DNA of 64,000 nt from Paenibacillus tepidiphilus. GTDB taxonomy: Bacteria > Bacillota > Bacilli > Paenibacillales > Paenibacillaceae. The stretch is from NCBI RefSeq assembly GCF_008635795.1, contig NZ_VWRQ01000003.1, positions 248,001-312,000 on the forward strand, in the 5' to 3' direction. The translations under genes were made by a program, and so were the position numbers. Under the pieces are notes generated by a model, which saw only the letters and a list, made by a program, of their open reading frames with translations, was not told the origin of the DNA and made no database searches. Shown in pieces: positions 53,595-62,788 of this stretch. The first letter of the stretch is position 1. Each line of letters begins with the position of its first letter.

Positions 53595-54206
53595 TTGAAC
53601 TACCATTTCTCCGCTTATCTGTACCGTCTGCAGTATATCCAGCGCTGGAGTCTGATGCGCAGCACCACCCCCGAGAACGTAGCGCAGCATTCGTTCCAGG
53701 TCGCCCTTCTGGCCCATATGGTCTGCACCATCGGCAACGTCCACTTCGCCCGCTCGCTGAACGCCGACCGGGCCGCTGTGATGGCGTTGTTCCACGACGC
53801 CACCGAGGTCTTCACCGGCGACATCGCCACGCCGGTGAAGCACAACAACCCGCGGCTCCTGGCCAGCTTCCGCGACATGGAGCGGATCGCCGCCGAGCGC
53901 CTCGCGGCGATGGTCCCGCCGGAGCTGCGCGCCGTCTACGCGCCGCTCCTGCAGCCCCAGGACAGTCCGCCCGGCTCCGGGGATGCCGGACTGCTCCGGT
54001 ACGTCAAGGCCGCCGACAGCCTGGACGCCTACCTGAAATGCGTCTGGGAGGTCGCCGCAGGCAACCGCGAGTTCGCTGCCGCCAAGGCGCAGACCGGCGC
54101 CAAGCTGCGCGAGCTGGCCATGCCTGAGGTGGACTATTTCCTCGTCCACCTCGCGCCGGGGTTTGAGCTGTCGCTGGACGAGCTGTCGGAGGGCAGCGAA
54201 GGGTAG
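53595..54206 (+). CDS. 5'-Deoxynucleotidase, YfbR-like HD-domain protein
   Basis: 203 aa from a TTG at 53595, after GAAAGGGG. HD-domain phosphohydrolase: the His in NVAQHSFQVALLAHM, the HD pair in ALFHDATEVFTGDIATPVK, and the distal Asp in KAADSLDAYLK. YfbR removes phosphate from deoxyribonucleoside 5'-monophosphates. The last ~60 residues and the DNA after the gene are markedly GC-rich. Divergent from the fumarase gene, sharing a ~100-bp promoter region. Confidence 0.88.
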   Translation: MNYHFSAYLYRLQYIQRWSLMRSTTPENVAQHSFQVALLAHMVCTIGNVHFARSLNADRAAVMALFHDATEVFTGDIATPVKHNNPRLLASFRDMERIAAERLAAMVPPELRAVYAPLLQPQDSPPGSGDAGLLRYVKAADSLDAYLKCVWEVAAGNREFAAAKAQTGAKLRELAMPEVDYFLVHLAPGFELSLDELSEGSEG

Positions 54207-54520
54207 CTGGCCCGCGCCGAGGCGCCGGGCACCGTGAGCAGGGCGCGGTGATCGCGGCCGGGACCGCGGCGGGATGCCGTGAGGCGCGGGCGCACGCTGT
54301 GGCGCCGGGGCGGCAGCGAGACGCGTGAGGCGCAGCGGATCACCGTGAGACGCTGGCCCGAAGGCAGAGCCGCCGAGGACCGCGGCTTGGGGCATCTGAC
54401 GCGGCCAATGGTGCCAATGCGGCGCCCTCACTACCTATTAGCGACATGGCGCTGATTAGCGGATTTTACTTTTAAACCTCTACCGTTACGGACTCCGGCG
54501 CATGAGCTTGATTTGTGGAT
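54207..54520. other. GC-rich gene-free stretch
   Basis: No gene is seen. Up to ~54370 the sequence is very GC-rich and carries imperfect short repeats around CCGTGAGGCGC / CGTGAGACGCTG, as if the 3' part of the preceding gene had been copied or extended. It could be the decayed end of a longer gene. No clear terminator is visible. Confidence 0.4.
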
Positions 54521-54704
54521 TATAGTCGATTTTTCGCCTACGTTTGCCCTGTCTACCTTCTCTGCAGCCCATTATGGTCAGTTTTTCGACTACAATGGGT
54601 CTGTTTTCCTCCACGGCAAGACATTGTGGTCGGTTTTTCGACTACGTTGGTCTTATTTACCTTCACGGTAGCCCATTATGGTCGATTTTTCGCCTACAAT
54701 AGGA
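54521..54704. repeat. Four tandem copies of a 52-bp repeat
   Basis: Copies begin at 54521, 54573, 54625 and 54677, exactly 52 bp apart. The conserved core is TATGGTCGATTTTTCGACTAC followed by AATGGG or GTTGG; the spacers are less conserved (CCTTCACGGTAGCCCAT type). Each core holds GTCGA-TTTT-TCGAC, a small hairpin. Not coding and not CRISPR-like (the spacers are related). From 54721 to 55044 nothing else is recognisable. Confidence 0.85.
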
Positions 54705-55044
54705 TTGATTAGCCGGAGGGTGCTGTTTGTCGGCATGTTCACGGGAAGGGATGTAGGCGCGGACGTCCCCAGCCTTACTGGCAACTAGATGGTGCATAGC
54801 TTCAATTTGATGCGGTCAAGGTACTAGAGCCACTCTTATCAAGGCTCTGTTGTCCGATAACCCGGCGAGAACTTCATGCTGCTGCCAGCGCATCACTGCT
54901 CATTCCGCACACAACCATTTTGTTACACTATCGCTACAGATACCGCCTACCTCATAGATGCACCATCTCTGCTTAAGCTGTACACGCCTAATTGTTACCC
55001 TGTCCATCCCCCTCTCACCCACACCCGAACCCGCCACACACAGC

Positions 55045-55074
55045 AAAAAGCCCTATCCATCAAGGATAAGGCTT
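55045..55074 (-). terminator. Terminator of the SDR gene
   Basis: On the minus strand AAGCCTTATCC-TTGAT-GGATAGGGCTT, then TTTTGCTG. It lies ~40 bp after the stop. Confidence 0.85.
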
Positions 55075-55113
55075 GGCCGGAACACCGGTTGTAATTTACA
55101 CTCACGTCCGGCA

Positions 55114-55983
55114 TCAGCCGTTGATAATCTCGCCCCCGTTGACGTGGATGACCTGGCCGCTCACATAGGACGAGTCGCTGGAAGCCAGGTAGACGTAAGC
55201 AGGAGCCAGCTCCTCCGGTTGGCCCGGACGCTTCATCGGCTGGGTGGCGCCGAATTCGCTGACCTTCTTGGCGTCGAACGTCGAAGGAATCAGCGGTGTC
55301 CAGATCGGGCCTGGGGCAACGGCGTTGACGCGGATGCCTTTTTCCGCCAGATTCAGGGCCAGCGAGCGGGTGAAGCTGAGAATCGCGCCTTTGGTGGACG
55401 AATAGTCCAGCAGCTGCGGTTGTCCGCGGTATGCGGTGACCGAGGTCGTGTTGATGATGGCGGAACCTTTTTTCAGATGAGGCATGGCTGCCTTGGTCAG
55501 ATAGAACATGGAAAAAATATTGGTGCGGAAGGTCCGCTCCAGCTGTTCGGAGCTGATATCCTCCAGGTTCTCCTGCGGATGCTGCTCGGCCGCATTGTTG
55601 ACCAGAATATCGAGTTTACCCAGACCGTCCACCGTCTTGTTGATGAGGTCCTGGCAAAAGGCTTCCACGCCGATATCGCCGGCCACCAGAATGCACTTGC
55701 GGCCTTCCTGCTCCACCTGGCGTTTGGTTTCTTCCGCATCGGAATGCTCATCGAGATAGGAAATCACGACATCGGCGCCCTCTTTGGCATAATAGACGGC
55801 TACCGCCCGCCCGATTCCGCTGTCTCCGCCTGTAATCAGTGCGGCTTTGCCGAGCAGCTTGCCTGCGGCCTTATATTCCGCCGATTCAAATTCCGGCAGC
55901 GGGTGCATTTCACTCTCGATACCCGGCTGGCGTTCTTGCTCCTGCGGAGGCAATGTTTTTTGGGTTTGCTTGTTGTCTGACAT
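55114..55983 (-). CDS. Short-chain dehydrogenase/reductase (YhdF/YhxC-like)
   Basis: 289 aa from ATG 55983, 9 nt after AAGGAG (ATG 55989 is nearly as good). Rossmann-fold NAD(P)-dependent oxidoreductase: cofactor motif TGGDSGIGRA, NNAAEQHP, catalytic Ser in NTTSVTAY, YSSTKGAIL (Tyr and Lys), and the GPIWTPLIP stretch. A ~40-residue N-terminal extension (TQKTLPPQEQERQPGIESEM) is typical of this Bacillus subgroup, often stress-induced. The substrate is unknown. Single gene with its own terminator. Confidence 0.93.
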   Translation of the reverse strand: MSDNKQTQKTLPPQEQERQPGIESEMHPLPEFESAEYKAAGKLLGKAALITGGDSGIGRAVAVYYAKEGADVVISYLDEHSDAEETKRQVEQEGRKCILVAGDIGVEAFCQDLINKTVDGLGKLDILVNNAAEQHPQENLEDISSEQLERTFRTNIFSMFYLTKAAMPHLKKGSAIINTTSVTAYRGQPQLLDYSSTKGAILSFTRSLALNLAEKGIRVNAVAPGPIWTPLIPSTFDAKKVSEFGATQPMKRPGQPEELAPAYVYLASSDSSYVSGQVIHVNGGEIING

Positions 55984-56205
55984 GTTCATAGTCTCCTTTC
56001 GCTGTGCGCTTTTTGATAATCTCACTCGTGTTAGGATGGCTAATGGGACATGCTTTATACGTGTTGCGGCTATAGTGCAATAGTGGTTACGTTATGTTAC
56101 TTACCACACCTTGGGGGCAGTCAAACGATAATTGTCGTTTTTCCCGGAAGCGAGCTATATACTGGATTAGGTGCATTGAAGGTTCTTGGAGAGGAAGTAG
56201 ACTTC

Positions 56206-56631
56206 ATGGGGAAAAATTCACGCATTATCATCGTCGCCGTGAAAGGGGTCATTCTGCATCAAGGCAGAATCCTGCTCGTACAGCGTACTTCAGCCGATGC
56301 CGTCGGAGCGGGCACATGGGAGTGCGCCGGCGGCAAAATCGAATTCGGGGAAAGCCTGGAAGACGCGCTGGCCCGCGAAATTAAAGAAGAGACCGGCCTT
56401 ACCGTGGCTGTGGGGGAGCTGCTGTATGCCACCTCGTTCTTAACCGATCCGTCCAGGCAGCTGGTGCTTATTACCTATTTGTGCCGGTCCGTAAGAGAAG
56501 AGGTGCGTCTGTCGGAGGAACACAGCCAGTATAAGTGGTGTACGAGGCGAGAGGCAGAACGCTTGCTTTCATCCGGCATCCTGGAGGATTTCACGCGCAG
56601 CGGGGTATGGAAGCTGGCGGAGCTGCAGTAA
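56206..56631 (+). CDS. Nudix hydrolase
   Basis: 141 aa from ATG 56206, after GGAGAGGAAG; a longer ORF from 56050 has no ribosome binding site and no family match there. The Nudix box is complete: GGKIEFGESLEDALAREIKEETGL. It is preceded by GRILLVQRT and AGTWECAGG. Hydrolyses a nucleoside diphosphate linked to another group; the MutT/NudG-like short form suggests damaged-nucleotide sanitation, but the substrate cannot be read. Convergent with the membrane protein downstream. Confidence 0.9.
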   Translation: MGKNSRIIIVAVKGVILHQGRILLVQRTSADAVGAGTWECAGGKIEFGESLEDALAREIKEETGLTVAVGELLYATSFLTDPSRQLVLITYLCRSVREEVRLSEEHSQYKWCTRREAERLLSSGILEDFTRSGVWKLAELQ

Positions 56632-56708
56632 CCAGAGACGCCCGAGGAACGCCAATAACCCGCAGCCCCATACGGGGAGGCGGGTTATGTAAGCTGCAGT
56701 GAATTGTG

Positions 56709-57134
56709 CTAAACAATCTCGTTGTATACCATGAAAAAGATCATCAGCACCAGCGCTACCATCAGCAGCAGACTGAAGGTACGGATTTTGCTTGTCTCCG
56801 CGGAGACATCGCGGTTCTCACGCATGCCGGCCGCCGCCAGACGCAGCGGTTTGCCGATAATGCCGCCAAACGCAAACATGGCCAGCATCAGCACAACCAC
56901 GATGACCATCCACAGCACGGAGTAATCTCCTTGGGACATCATGTAGCCGCCTGTCAGCAACTGAATGACCAGCCCGTATTGGGCGAACCGGTTGAAGCCG
57001 CTGATAAAGCTCAGCGTGCCCTCCTTGGCGGAAGCAGACAGCTTCTCGGCCTTACCTAGCACAAACGGCAGCACCAGATAAAAGCCAACCGCCAGGGTGC
57101 CGATCATATGTAGGAAAAACGTAACCTTCCACAT
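56709..57134 (-). CDS. Small integral membrane protein, four helices
   Basis: 141 aa, four predicted membrane helices: residues ~5-25 (FFLHMIGTLAVGFYLVLPFVLG), ~50-65, ~72-95 (VLWMVIVVVLMLAMFAFGGII) and ~117-137 (LLLMVALVLMIFFMVYNEIV). The arrangement resembles small copper-resistance or cytochrome-type membrane proteins, but no heme or metal motif stands out, so I do not name it. AGGAGGATACCTGCT precedes the ATG. It is a single gene downstream of mdh in the same direction. Confidence 0.7.
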   Translation of the reverse strand: MWKVTFFLHMIGTLAVGFYLVLPFVLGKAEKLSASAKEGTLSFISGFNRFAQYGLVIQLLTGGYMMSQGDYSVLWMVIVVVLMLAMFAFGGIIGKPLRLAAAGMRENRDVSAETSKIRTFSLLLMVALVLMIFFMVYNEIV

Positions 57135-57370
57135 AGCAGGTATCCTCCTATTTATCAGTGATTAAAGTTACATTCTATTATACCCAATCTGGCATAGGAA
57201 GAAAAGGAAGCGTCCGCAAGATTTATGCAGCTGACGCCGCGGCCCGGCTAAATCATAGTTTCTCAAAGGTAAACCTGACGCTAAGCGGCTGCACAAAGGC
57301 TGCTCCGGCCCTTCAGCGGCACTGCTCATCCAGTCGCATTTTCGTAATTATGCTGGCAGACATACACAGG

Positions 57371-57402
57371 AAAGCCCCCGGCTTGATAACAGCCGGGGGC
57401 TT
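57371..57402 (-). terminator. Terminator of citZ-icd-mdh
   Basis: AAGCCCCCGGCT-GTTATCA-AGCCGGGGGCTT on the minus strand, a perfect 12-bp stem, 18 bp after the mdh stop, followed by TCCTGTGT. Confidence 0.9.
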
Positions 57403-57419
57403 AATCTTATGCAATTAGA

Positions 57420-58361
57420 TTATAACGTTACTGCCGAAGTTACATTGCGGACAGAATCCGCAGATTTGTCCAGAGCCACCTGCTCCTCCGGTGTAAGCTC
57501 CAGCTCGTAGATGTTCTCAATGCCCTCTGCACCCAGCAGCGCCGGCACACCCATGAACAGATCGTTATAGCCATATTCGCCTTCAAGCAGGGCGATGACA
57601 GGAATAATCCGCTTCTTGTCCTTCAGGATCGCCTCAGTCATCTGCACCAGCGACGCGGCCGGCGCATAATAAGCGCTGCCGTTGCCGAGCAGGCTGACGA
57701 TCTCGCCGCCGCCGACGCGTGTGCGCTGCACGATCTCGGCGATGCGCTCAGCCGGAATCAGCGTGTCGATCGGAATACCGCCGACGCTGGAGTACCGCAC
57801 CAGCGGTACCATGTCGTCGCCGTGGCCGCCCAGCACGAAGCCGCGCACATCCTCCACAGACACGCCCAGCTCCTGGGCAATGAAGGTACAATAGCGTGCG
57901 GTGTCGAGTACACCGGATTGCCCGATCACGCGGTTCTTCGGGAAGCCCAGTGTGTTGTAGGCCACATAGGTCATTGCATCAACCGGGTTGCTGAGAATGA
58001 TGACAATCGACTCCGGAGCAACCTGCTTGATATTCTCGCAGACCGACTTGACGATGCCGGCGTTGGTGTTCACCAGATCGTCGCGGCTCATGCCCGGCTT
58101 GCGTGCAACGCCGGCCGTGATGATGACGATGTCGGATTCGGATGCATCCTCATAATTGGACGTGCCCGTAATCTGGCTGTCGAACTTCTGCACCGGTCCG
58201 GCCTCCAGCATATCGAGCGCCTTGCCCTTGGTCGGGTTCTCCAGCTGCGGAATATCCAGCAGCACCACATCACCCAGTTCTTTCTGCGCAAGCATAAGCG
58301 CCGTAGTCGCACCGGTGAATCCGGCGCCTACAACCGTAATTTTGTAACGTTTGATGGCCAC
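57420..58361 (-). CDS. mdh: Malate dehydrogenase (LDH-like)
   Basis: 313 aa. NAD-dependent oxidation of malate to oxaloacetate in the TCA cycle. NAD-binding [15 protein letters not shown], the Asp for NAD specificity in VVLLDIPQ, then the malate-specific Arg in [20 protein letters not shown], and the catalytic His in [13 protein letters not shown]. The Arg in RKPGMSR distinguishes it from lactate dehydrogenase. TTTTAGGAGG, which is the end of a dispersed repeat, serves as its ribosome binding site. Third gene of the citZ-icd-mdh order known from Bacillus. Confidence 0.97.
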   Translation of the reverse strand: MAIKRYKITVVGAGFTGATTALMLAQKELGDVVLLDIPQLENPTKGKALDMLEAGPVQKFDSQITGTSNYEDASESDIVIITAGVARKPGMSRDDLVNTNAGIVKSVCENIKQVAPESIVIILSNPVDAMTYVAYNTLGFPKNRVIGQSGVLDTARYCTFIAQELGVSVEDVRGFVLGGHGDDMVPLVRYSSVGGIPIDTLIPAERIAEIVQRTRVGGGEIVSLLGNGSAYYAPAASLVQMTEAILKDKKRIIPVIALLEGEYGYNDLFMGVPALLGAEGIENIYELELTPEEQVALDKSADSVRNVTSAVTL

Positions 58362-58370
58362 GATTTGACC

Positions 58371-58566
58371 TCCTAAAAGTTTTGTTAGGATTACTGCTAT
58401 GAATGTGCTGCGTACAAAACTTGCTTCGTAAGCATCCGCTTAGTTTTGTTAGGATTACTGCTATGAATGTCCTGCGTACAAAACTCGCTTCGTAAGGATA
58501 TGCTTAGTTTTGTGAGCGTTACTGCTATGAATGTGCTGCGCACAAAACTTGCTTCGTAAGGATCTG
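58371..58566 (-). repeat. Three tandem ~62-bp repeats between icd and mdh, ending in AGGAGG
   Basis: Read on the minus strand, each unit contains CTTACGAAGC(A/G)AGTTTTG, then GCGCAGCACATTCATAGCAGTAA, and ends in CTAACAAAACT (CTCACAAAACT in the first). The last unit ends TTTTAGGAGG, giving mdh its ribosome binding site. It is the same family as the pair at 25465-25596, in the same orientation relative to the downstream gene. Confidence 0.88.
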
Positions 58567-58572
58567 CTTCCC

Positions 58573-59868
58573 CTACAGATGCTTGATGATTTCGTCTGCG
58601 AAGCCGGAGCATTTCACTTCGGTTGCGCCTTCCATCTGGCGGGCGAAGTCATAGGTGACCGTCTTGTTGTTGATCGCGGTCTCCATGCCCTTATAGATCA
58701 GGTCAGCAGCTTCCTGCCAGCCCAGGTGCTCCAGCATCATCACGCCGGACAGAATGACTGAGCCCGGATTCACAACATCCTTGTCCGCATATTTCGGAGC
58801 CGTGCCGTGCGTCGCTTCAAAGATCGCATGTCCCGTGACATAGTTGATGTTCGCGCCCGGAGCGATGCCGATGCCGCCGATCTGTGCGGCCAGCGCGTCG
58901 GAGAGATAGTCGCCGTTCAGGTTCAGCGTGGCGATAACGTCGAAATCGGTTGGACGGGTCAGTACCTGCTGCAGGGCGATGTCGGCAATTGCGTCCTTGA
59001 TGATGATTTTGCCGGCGGCTTCCGCTGCCTTCTGGACGGCATTAGCGGCAGCTTCCCCATCACGTTCTTTGATGACATCGTACTGGTTCCAGGTGAACAC
59101 CTTGTCGCCGAATTCCTGCTCGGCCACTTCATAACCCCAGTTCTTGAATGCACCTTCGGTGAATTTCATAATGTTGCCTTTATGAACAAGCGTTACGCTC
59201 TTGCGGCCATGCTTCACGGCATACTCCACCGCTGCGCGCACAAGACGCTTCGAGCCTTCGGAGGATACCGGTTTGATGCCGATGCCGGAGGTTTCCGGGA
59301 AGCGGATTTTGTTCACGCCCATTTCCTTCTGGAGGAATTCGATCACTTTCTTGACTTCCTCGGAGCCTTCCTTGTATTCGATACCGGCATAAATGTCCTC
59401 GGTGTTCTCGCGGAAAATAACCATGTCCACCAGCTCGGGATGCTTCACCGGTGAAGGAACTCCGTCGAAATGGCGTACCGGACGCAGACACACATAGAGG
59501 TCCAGCTCCTGGCGCAGCGCCACGTTCAGTGAGCGGATACCGCCCCCGATCGGCGTAGTCAGCGGCCCCTTGATGGCTACAATGTACTCACGGATCGCCT
59601 CCAGCGTATCATTCGGCAGCCATTCGCCGTATGTATTGAAGGCCTTCTCACCGGCAAACACTTCGTACCAGGCAATCTGCTTCTTGCCGCCGTAAGCCTT
59701 CTCCACCGCAGCGTCCAGCACGCGCTTCGATGCGCGCCAGATATCGCGGCCTGTGCCGTCGCCTTCAATAAACGGAACGATCGGCTGATCGGGAACCACC
59801 AGTTTGCCGTCTTCGATTGTGATTTGTTCGCCTTCAGTCGGCAGAGCGTATTTCTCCAGTTTCAACAT
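58573..59868 (-). CDS. icd: Isocitrate dehydrogenase (NADP+)
   Basis: 431 aa, the usual length. Oxidative decarboxylation of isocitrate to 2-oxoglutarate. [14 protein letters not shown], the substrate-binding and phospho-regulated region [25 protein letters not shown], the Lys/Asn region [12 protein letters not shown], and Asp ligands in [12 protein letters not shown] and [17 protein letters not shown] precedes the ATG. Separated from mdh by ~210 bp of repeats and from citZ by 140 bp that may hold a separate promoter. Confidence 0.97.
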   Translation of the reverse strand: MLKLEKYALPTEGEQITIEDGKLVVPDQPIVPFIEGDGTGRDIWRASKRVLDAAVEKAYGGKKQIAWYEVFAGEKAFNTYGEWLPNDTLEAIREYIVAIKGPLTTPIGGGIRSLNVALRQELDLYVCLRPVRHFDGVPSPVKHPELVDMVIFRENTEDIYAGIEYKEGSEEVKKVIEFLQKEMGVNKIRFPETSGIGIKPVSSEGSKRLVRAAVEYAVKHGRKSVTLVHKGNIMKFTEGAFKNWGYEVAEQEFGDKVFTWNQYDVIKERDGEAAANAVQKAAEAAGKIIIKDAIADIALQQVLTRPTDFDVIATLNLNGDYLSDALAAQIGGIGIAPGANINYVTGHAIFEATHGTAPKYADKDVVNPGSVILSGVMMLEHLGWQEAADLIYKGMETAINNKTVTYDFARQMEGATEVKCSGFADEIIKHL

Positions 59869-60008
59869 GGTTGGGGATTCCTCCTATGGGATAATTGCAG
59901 CAGCCGTTCTGCGGCCCGAACCGGCCCGGTTCCAGGACTGCAGCGGCTGCTGGCGGTATATTTATAGTTTATTCTACTAAAGGGAAGGAGCAGCCTGCAA
60001 GGACAGGC

Positions 60009-61121
60009 TTATCTCTCATCGACCGGAACGTACTTTTGTTCGATCTGTCCAGTGTATTCGGCACGCGGACGGATAATGCGGTTGTTGTCGTACTGCTCAA
60101 GGAAATGGGCGGTCCAGCCCGATACCCGGCTGATGGCGAAGATCGGCGTGAACAGCTCACGCTCAATGCCGAGCTGGGTGTACACCGAAGCGGAGTAGAA
60201 GTCGACATTCGGCTTCAGTCCCTTTTGCGAAGTAATCAGCTCTTCAATCTTCACGGACATGTCATAGAGCGATGTGTCATTCTTCATCAGGCCCAGCTCG
60301 CGGGACATCTTCATCAGATGCTTGGCGCGCGGATCGCCGTTCTTGTACACCCGGTGTCCGAAGCCCATGATTTTCTCGCGGGAATCCAGCTTCTCCTGAA
60401 TGTACGGCTCCACCTCTTCCAGGCTGCCGATTTCCTCCAGCATCTTCATAACAGCCTCATTGGCCCCGCCGTGCAGCGGTCCCTTCAATGCGCCGATGGC
60501 GGAGGTCACGCCGGAATAAATGTCGGATAAGGTAGCGACCGTGACACGGCCGGCGAAGGTCGAGGCGTTCAGTTCATGGTCTGCATGCAGTACCAGCGCG
60601 GCGTCCAGCGCCTTGACCGAAATCATATCCGGTTCTTTGCCCCATAGCATATACAGGAAATTCTCGGCCAGCGACAAGCCCTCTTTCGGTGCGACCGGCT
60701 CAAGACCCTTGCGGATTCGCGCCAGAGCGGCCACAATCGTCGGGATCTGGGCCTGCAGCTTGACGGCTTTTATCTCATTGGCCTCGCGGCTCATATCGTC
60801 GGCAGCTTCATCGTACAGCGCCAGGCTGGATACGGCCGAACGCAGTGCAGCCATCGTGTTGGCTTCCTTCGGAAAGAGCTTCATCTGGGCGATGACCTGC
60901 TCCGGGATGGCAGCGAACGCACTCAAATCCCGCTGCAGCGCCTGCAGCTCGATGACGGTAGGCAGACTGCCGAACCACAGCAAATAAGCGGTTTCTTCAA
61001 AGCTGGCGTTCACTGCAAGATCGTCGATATCATATCCGCGGTAGGTGAGGACGCCGTCCACAATGGAGCTGATCGAGGAGGTCGTGGCAACGATGCCTTC
61101 CAATCCTTTTGTAGCTGTCAT
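60009..61121 (-). CDS. citZ: Citrate synthase
   Basis: 370 aa, type I short form of Gram-positives. Condenses acetyl-CoA and oxaloacetate. The His in HADHELNAST, GAL KGPLHGGANE region, GFGHRVYKNGDPRA and catalytic Asp-region SGWTAHFLEQYD are all present. AAAGGAGAG precedes the ATG. First gene of the citZ-icd-mdh unit; expression of the Bacillus operon is controlled by CcpA and CcpC. Only a loose cre-like TTAGAAACGGTTTTTA (61153-61168, minus strand) is visible here. Confidence 0.96.
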   Translation of the reverse strand: MTATKGLEGIVATTSSISSIVDGVLTYRGYDIDDLAVNASFEETAYLLWFGSLPTVIELQALQRDLSAFAAIPEQVIAQMKLFPKEANTMAALRSAVSSLALYDEAADDMSREANEIKAVKLQAQIPTIVAALARIRKGLEPVAPKEGLSLAENFLYMLWGKEPDMISVKALDAALVLHADHELNASTFAGRVTVATLSDIYSGVTSAIGALKGPLHGGANEAVMKMLEEIGSLEEVEPYIQEKLDSREKIMGFGHRVYKNGDPRAKHLMKMSRELGLMKNDTSLYDMSVKIEELITSQKGLKPNVDFYSASVYTQLGIERELFTPIFAISRVSGWTAHFLEQYDNNRIIRPRAEYTGQIEQKYVPVDER

Positions 61122-61517
61122 ATTCTATCTCTCCTTTGCCAACAAGGGTATAAAAACCGTTTCTAACATGATGAAAACATTTACATTTTTAGCGATGAGC
61201 ACGCATAAAGAGTGGGCAAATGCAGCGTTTGTGGGGAATGCAACGCTATTTTGAAGAAGATTCTTTAATAATCATAACGGATTTTGACGGTTATGTGAAC
61301 AACATGGAAGCTTTGCCAAACATCAAATGATTTTATCAAGGAGATAGAAAAAAACGAACGATTCTACTGTTTCATGATAGCGTTTTCAGTTTATACCTTC
61401 CCCTGCATTCTCCGCTTCCGGATGCCCATAGTCTTTTAGGGACAATCCATGAATATACATAAGGGGCAGCCACTGATTTCAATACGGGGCTAAGAAGCCG
61501 GGGGAGAGTTACGGGGA
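61122..61517. promoter_or_regulatory. Divergent promoter region of citZ and ytvI-like gene
   Basis: No gene. The citZ side is AT-rich with a cre-like site near 61153-61168. GGGGGAGAG at 61500-61508 is the ribosome binding site of the rightward gene. No strong -35/-10 pair can be picked by eye. Confidence 0.45.
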
Positions 61518-62633
61518 ATGGACATGCTTGTGCTGAAAAGAGTGCTGCGCGGCCTTTGGGTGCTGCTGGCTGCTTTGGGACTGGTGCTCGCGGTATATTT
61601 TCTGCTGCCGCTGCTCTACCCGCTTCTGCTGGCCTGGCTGCTCGCTTACCTCATGCGTCCGCTGGTGGAGCTGCTGAAGGACATCCGCCTTCCGGGCTGG
61701 CTGGCCGTGTCGCTGTCGCTGCTGCTGTATATCGGCGGCACCGCTCTTGTGCTGACGGCCCTGATTACGCGGCTTGTCAAAGAGCTGATCGTGCTGCTGC
61801 AGACCTTTGATCTGCACACCGGACAATGGCGCGAGCTGCTGCTCTCCTTCAGCCGCAATGCCAGTATTCAGAACATCATTAACCAGATCAACCAATTCTA
61901 CTATGACAATCCGGACTACCATGCCACCATCGACAATAATATCAGCAGAACGACGGAAAGCATCGCCCACGCAGTTACAGAGCTGATTACCGGGTTCTTT
62001 AATATGATTCTGAAGCTGGTGTCCGCCCTGCCCAGCCTGGGTACAATCCTGATTGTCATCGTGCTGGCCGCTTTCTTCCTCAGCACCGGCTGGGAACGGC
62101 ACAATGCACGGCTGGGCTCGCTGCTCCCCTCTTCCCTGCAGCGGCCGGTGCTGGAGATCTGGGGGGATCTGCGTAAAGCGCTGTTCGGATATATGAGGGC
62201 GCAGCTGGTGCTGATCTCGGTAACGGCAATGATCGTCATCGCCGGACTGCTGGTGCTGCGCGTGAATTCGGCTTTTGCCATCGGGCTGACCATTGGGCTG
62301 GTCGATATGATTCCTTACCTGGGCGTCGGGATTATCCTGCTCCCCTGGTCGCTGTACTCGTATATGATCGGCGACCTGGGACTCGCCGCCGGGCTGCTTG
62401 TGCTGTATGCCGTCATTCTCGTGACCCGCCAGGTGCTGGAGCCGAAGGTGCTGGCCAGCAGCGTCGGCATTGATCCGCTGGCCATGCTGATCGGCGTATT
62501 CGCCGGCATGCAGCTGTTCGGTATGCTCGGCATCCTTCTGGGACCGGTGGTTCTGGTCGTGCTCGATGCCTTTAACCGCGCCGGCGTATTCCGGGCACTG
62601 CTCAGCTATGTCGTCAGCGGAAGGCTGCACTGA
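61518..62633 (+). CDS. ytvI: Sporulation integral membrane protein YtvI (AI-2E transporter family)
   Basis: 371 aa from ATG 61518 (MDMLVLKRVL). Seven or eight predicted membrane helices. The family hallmark is the C-terminal IGLVDMIPYLGVGIILLPWSLY and RQVLEPKVLASSVGIDPLAMLIGVFAG, with a cytoplasmic helical part at ~90-140. Belongs to the AI-2E/PerM family; ytvI next to citZ is the order seen in Bacillus subtilis and is how I separate it from other family members. Its transport substrate is unknown. ATG follows GGGGGAGAGTTACGG. Confidence 0.88.
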   Translation: MDMLVLKRVLRGLWVLLAALGLVLAVYFLLPLLYPLLLAWLLAYLMRPLVELLKDIRLPGWLAVSLSLLLYIGGTALVLTALITRLVKELIVLLQTFDLHTGQWRELLLSFSRNASIQNIINQINQFYYDNPDYHATIDNNISRTTESIAHAVTELITGFFNMILKLVSALPSLGTILIVIVLAAFFLSTGWERHNARLGSLLPSSLQRPVLEIWGDLRKALFGYMRAQLVLISVTAMIVIAGLLVLRVNSAFAIGLTIGLVDMIPYLGVGIILLPWSLYSYMIGDLGLAAGLLVLYAVILVTRQVLEPKVLASSVGIDPLAMLIGVFAGMQLFGMLGILLGPVVLVVLDAFNRAGVFRALLSYVVSGRLH

Positions 62634-62788
62634 CCGCACTGATATCCCCCCGCTTAGAGAGGTTTGCTTCGATCGCTGTGGTTTATTGCAGAATTCTATA
62701 TTCCTTGAAGGATTTACCTGTAAGGTATTGAAAGAGTATAGATGCAAGGCGTTCGGAAAGACTCTGCGGAAAAGAGGAATTCAAGCTG

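Noticed and set aside
54521..54720. CRISPR array
   Set aside because: The spacers between the 52-bp cores are themselves related and the repeats diverge; no cas genes are near.
56050..56205. N-terminal extension of the Nudix protein from an ATG at 56050
   Set aside because: No ribosome binding site and no Nudix similarity; ATG 56206 has both GGAGAGG and the normal family start.
61509..62747. 412-codon minus-strand open frame over the YtvI gene
   Set aside because: The sequence is Gln/His-rich low complexity, opposite a clear membrane protein with a ribosome binding site.
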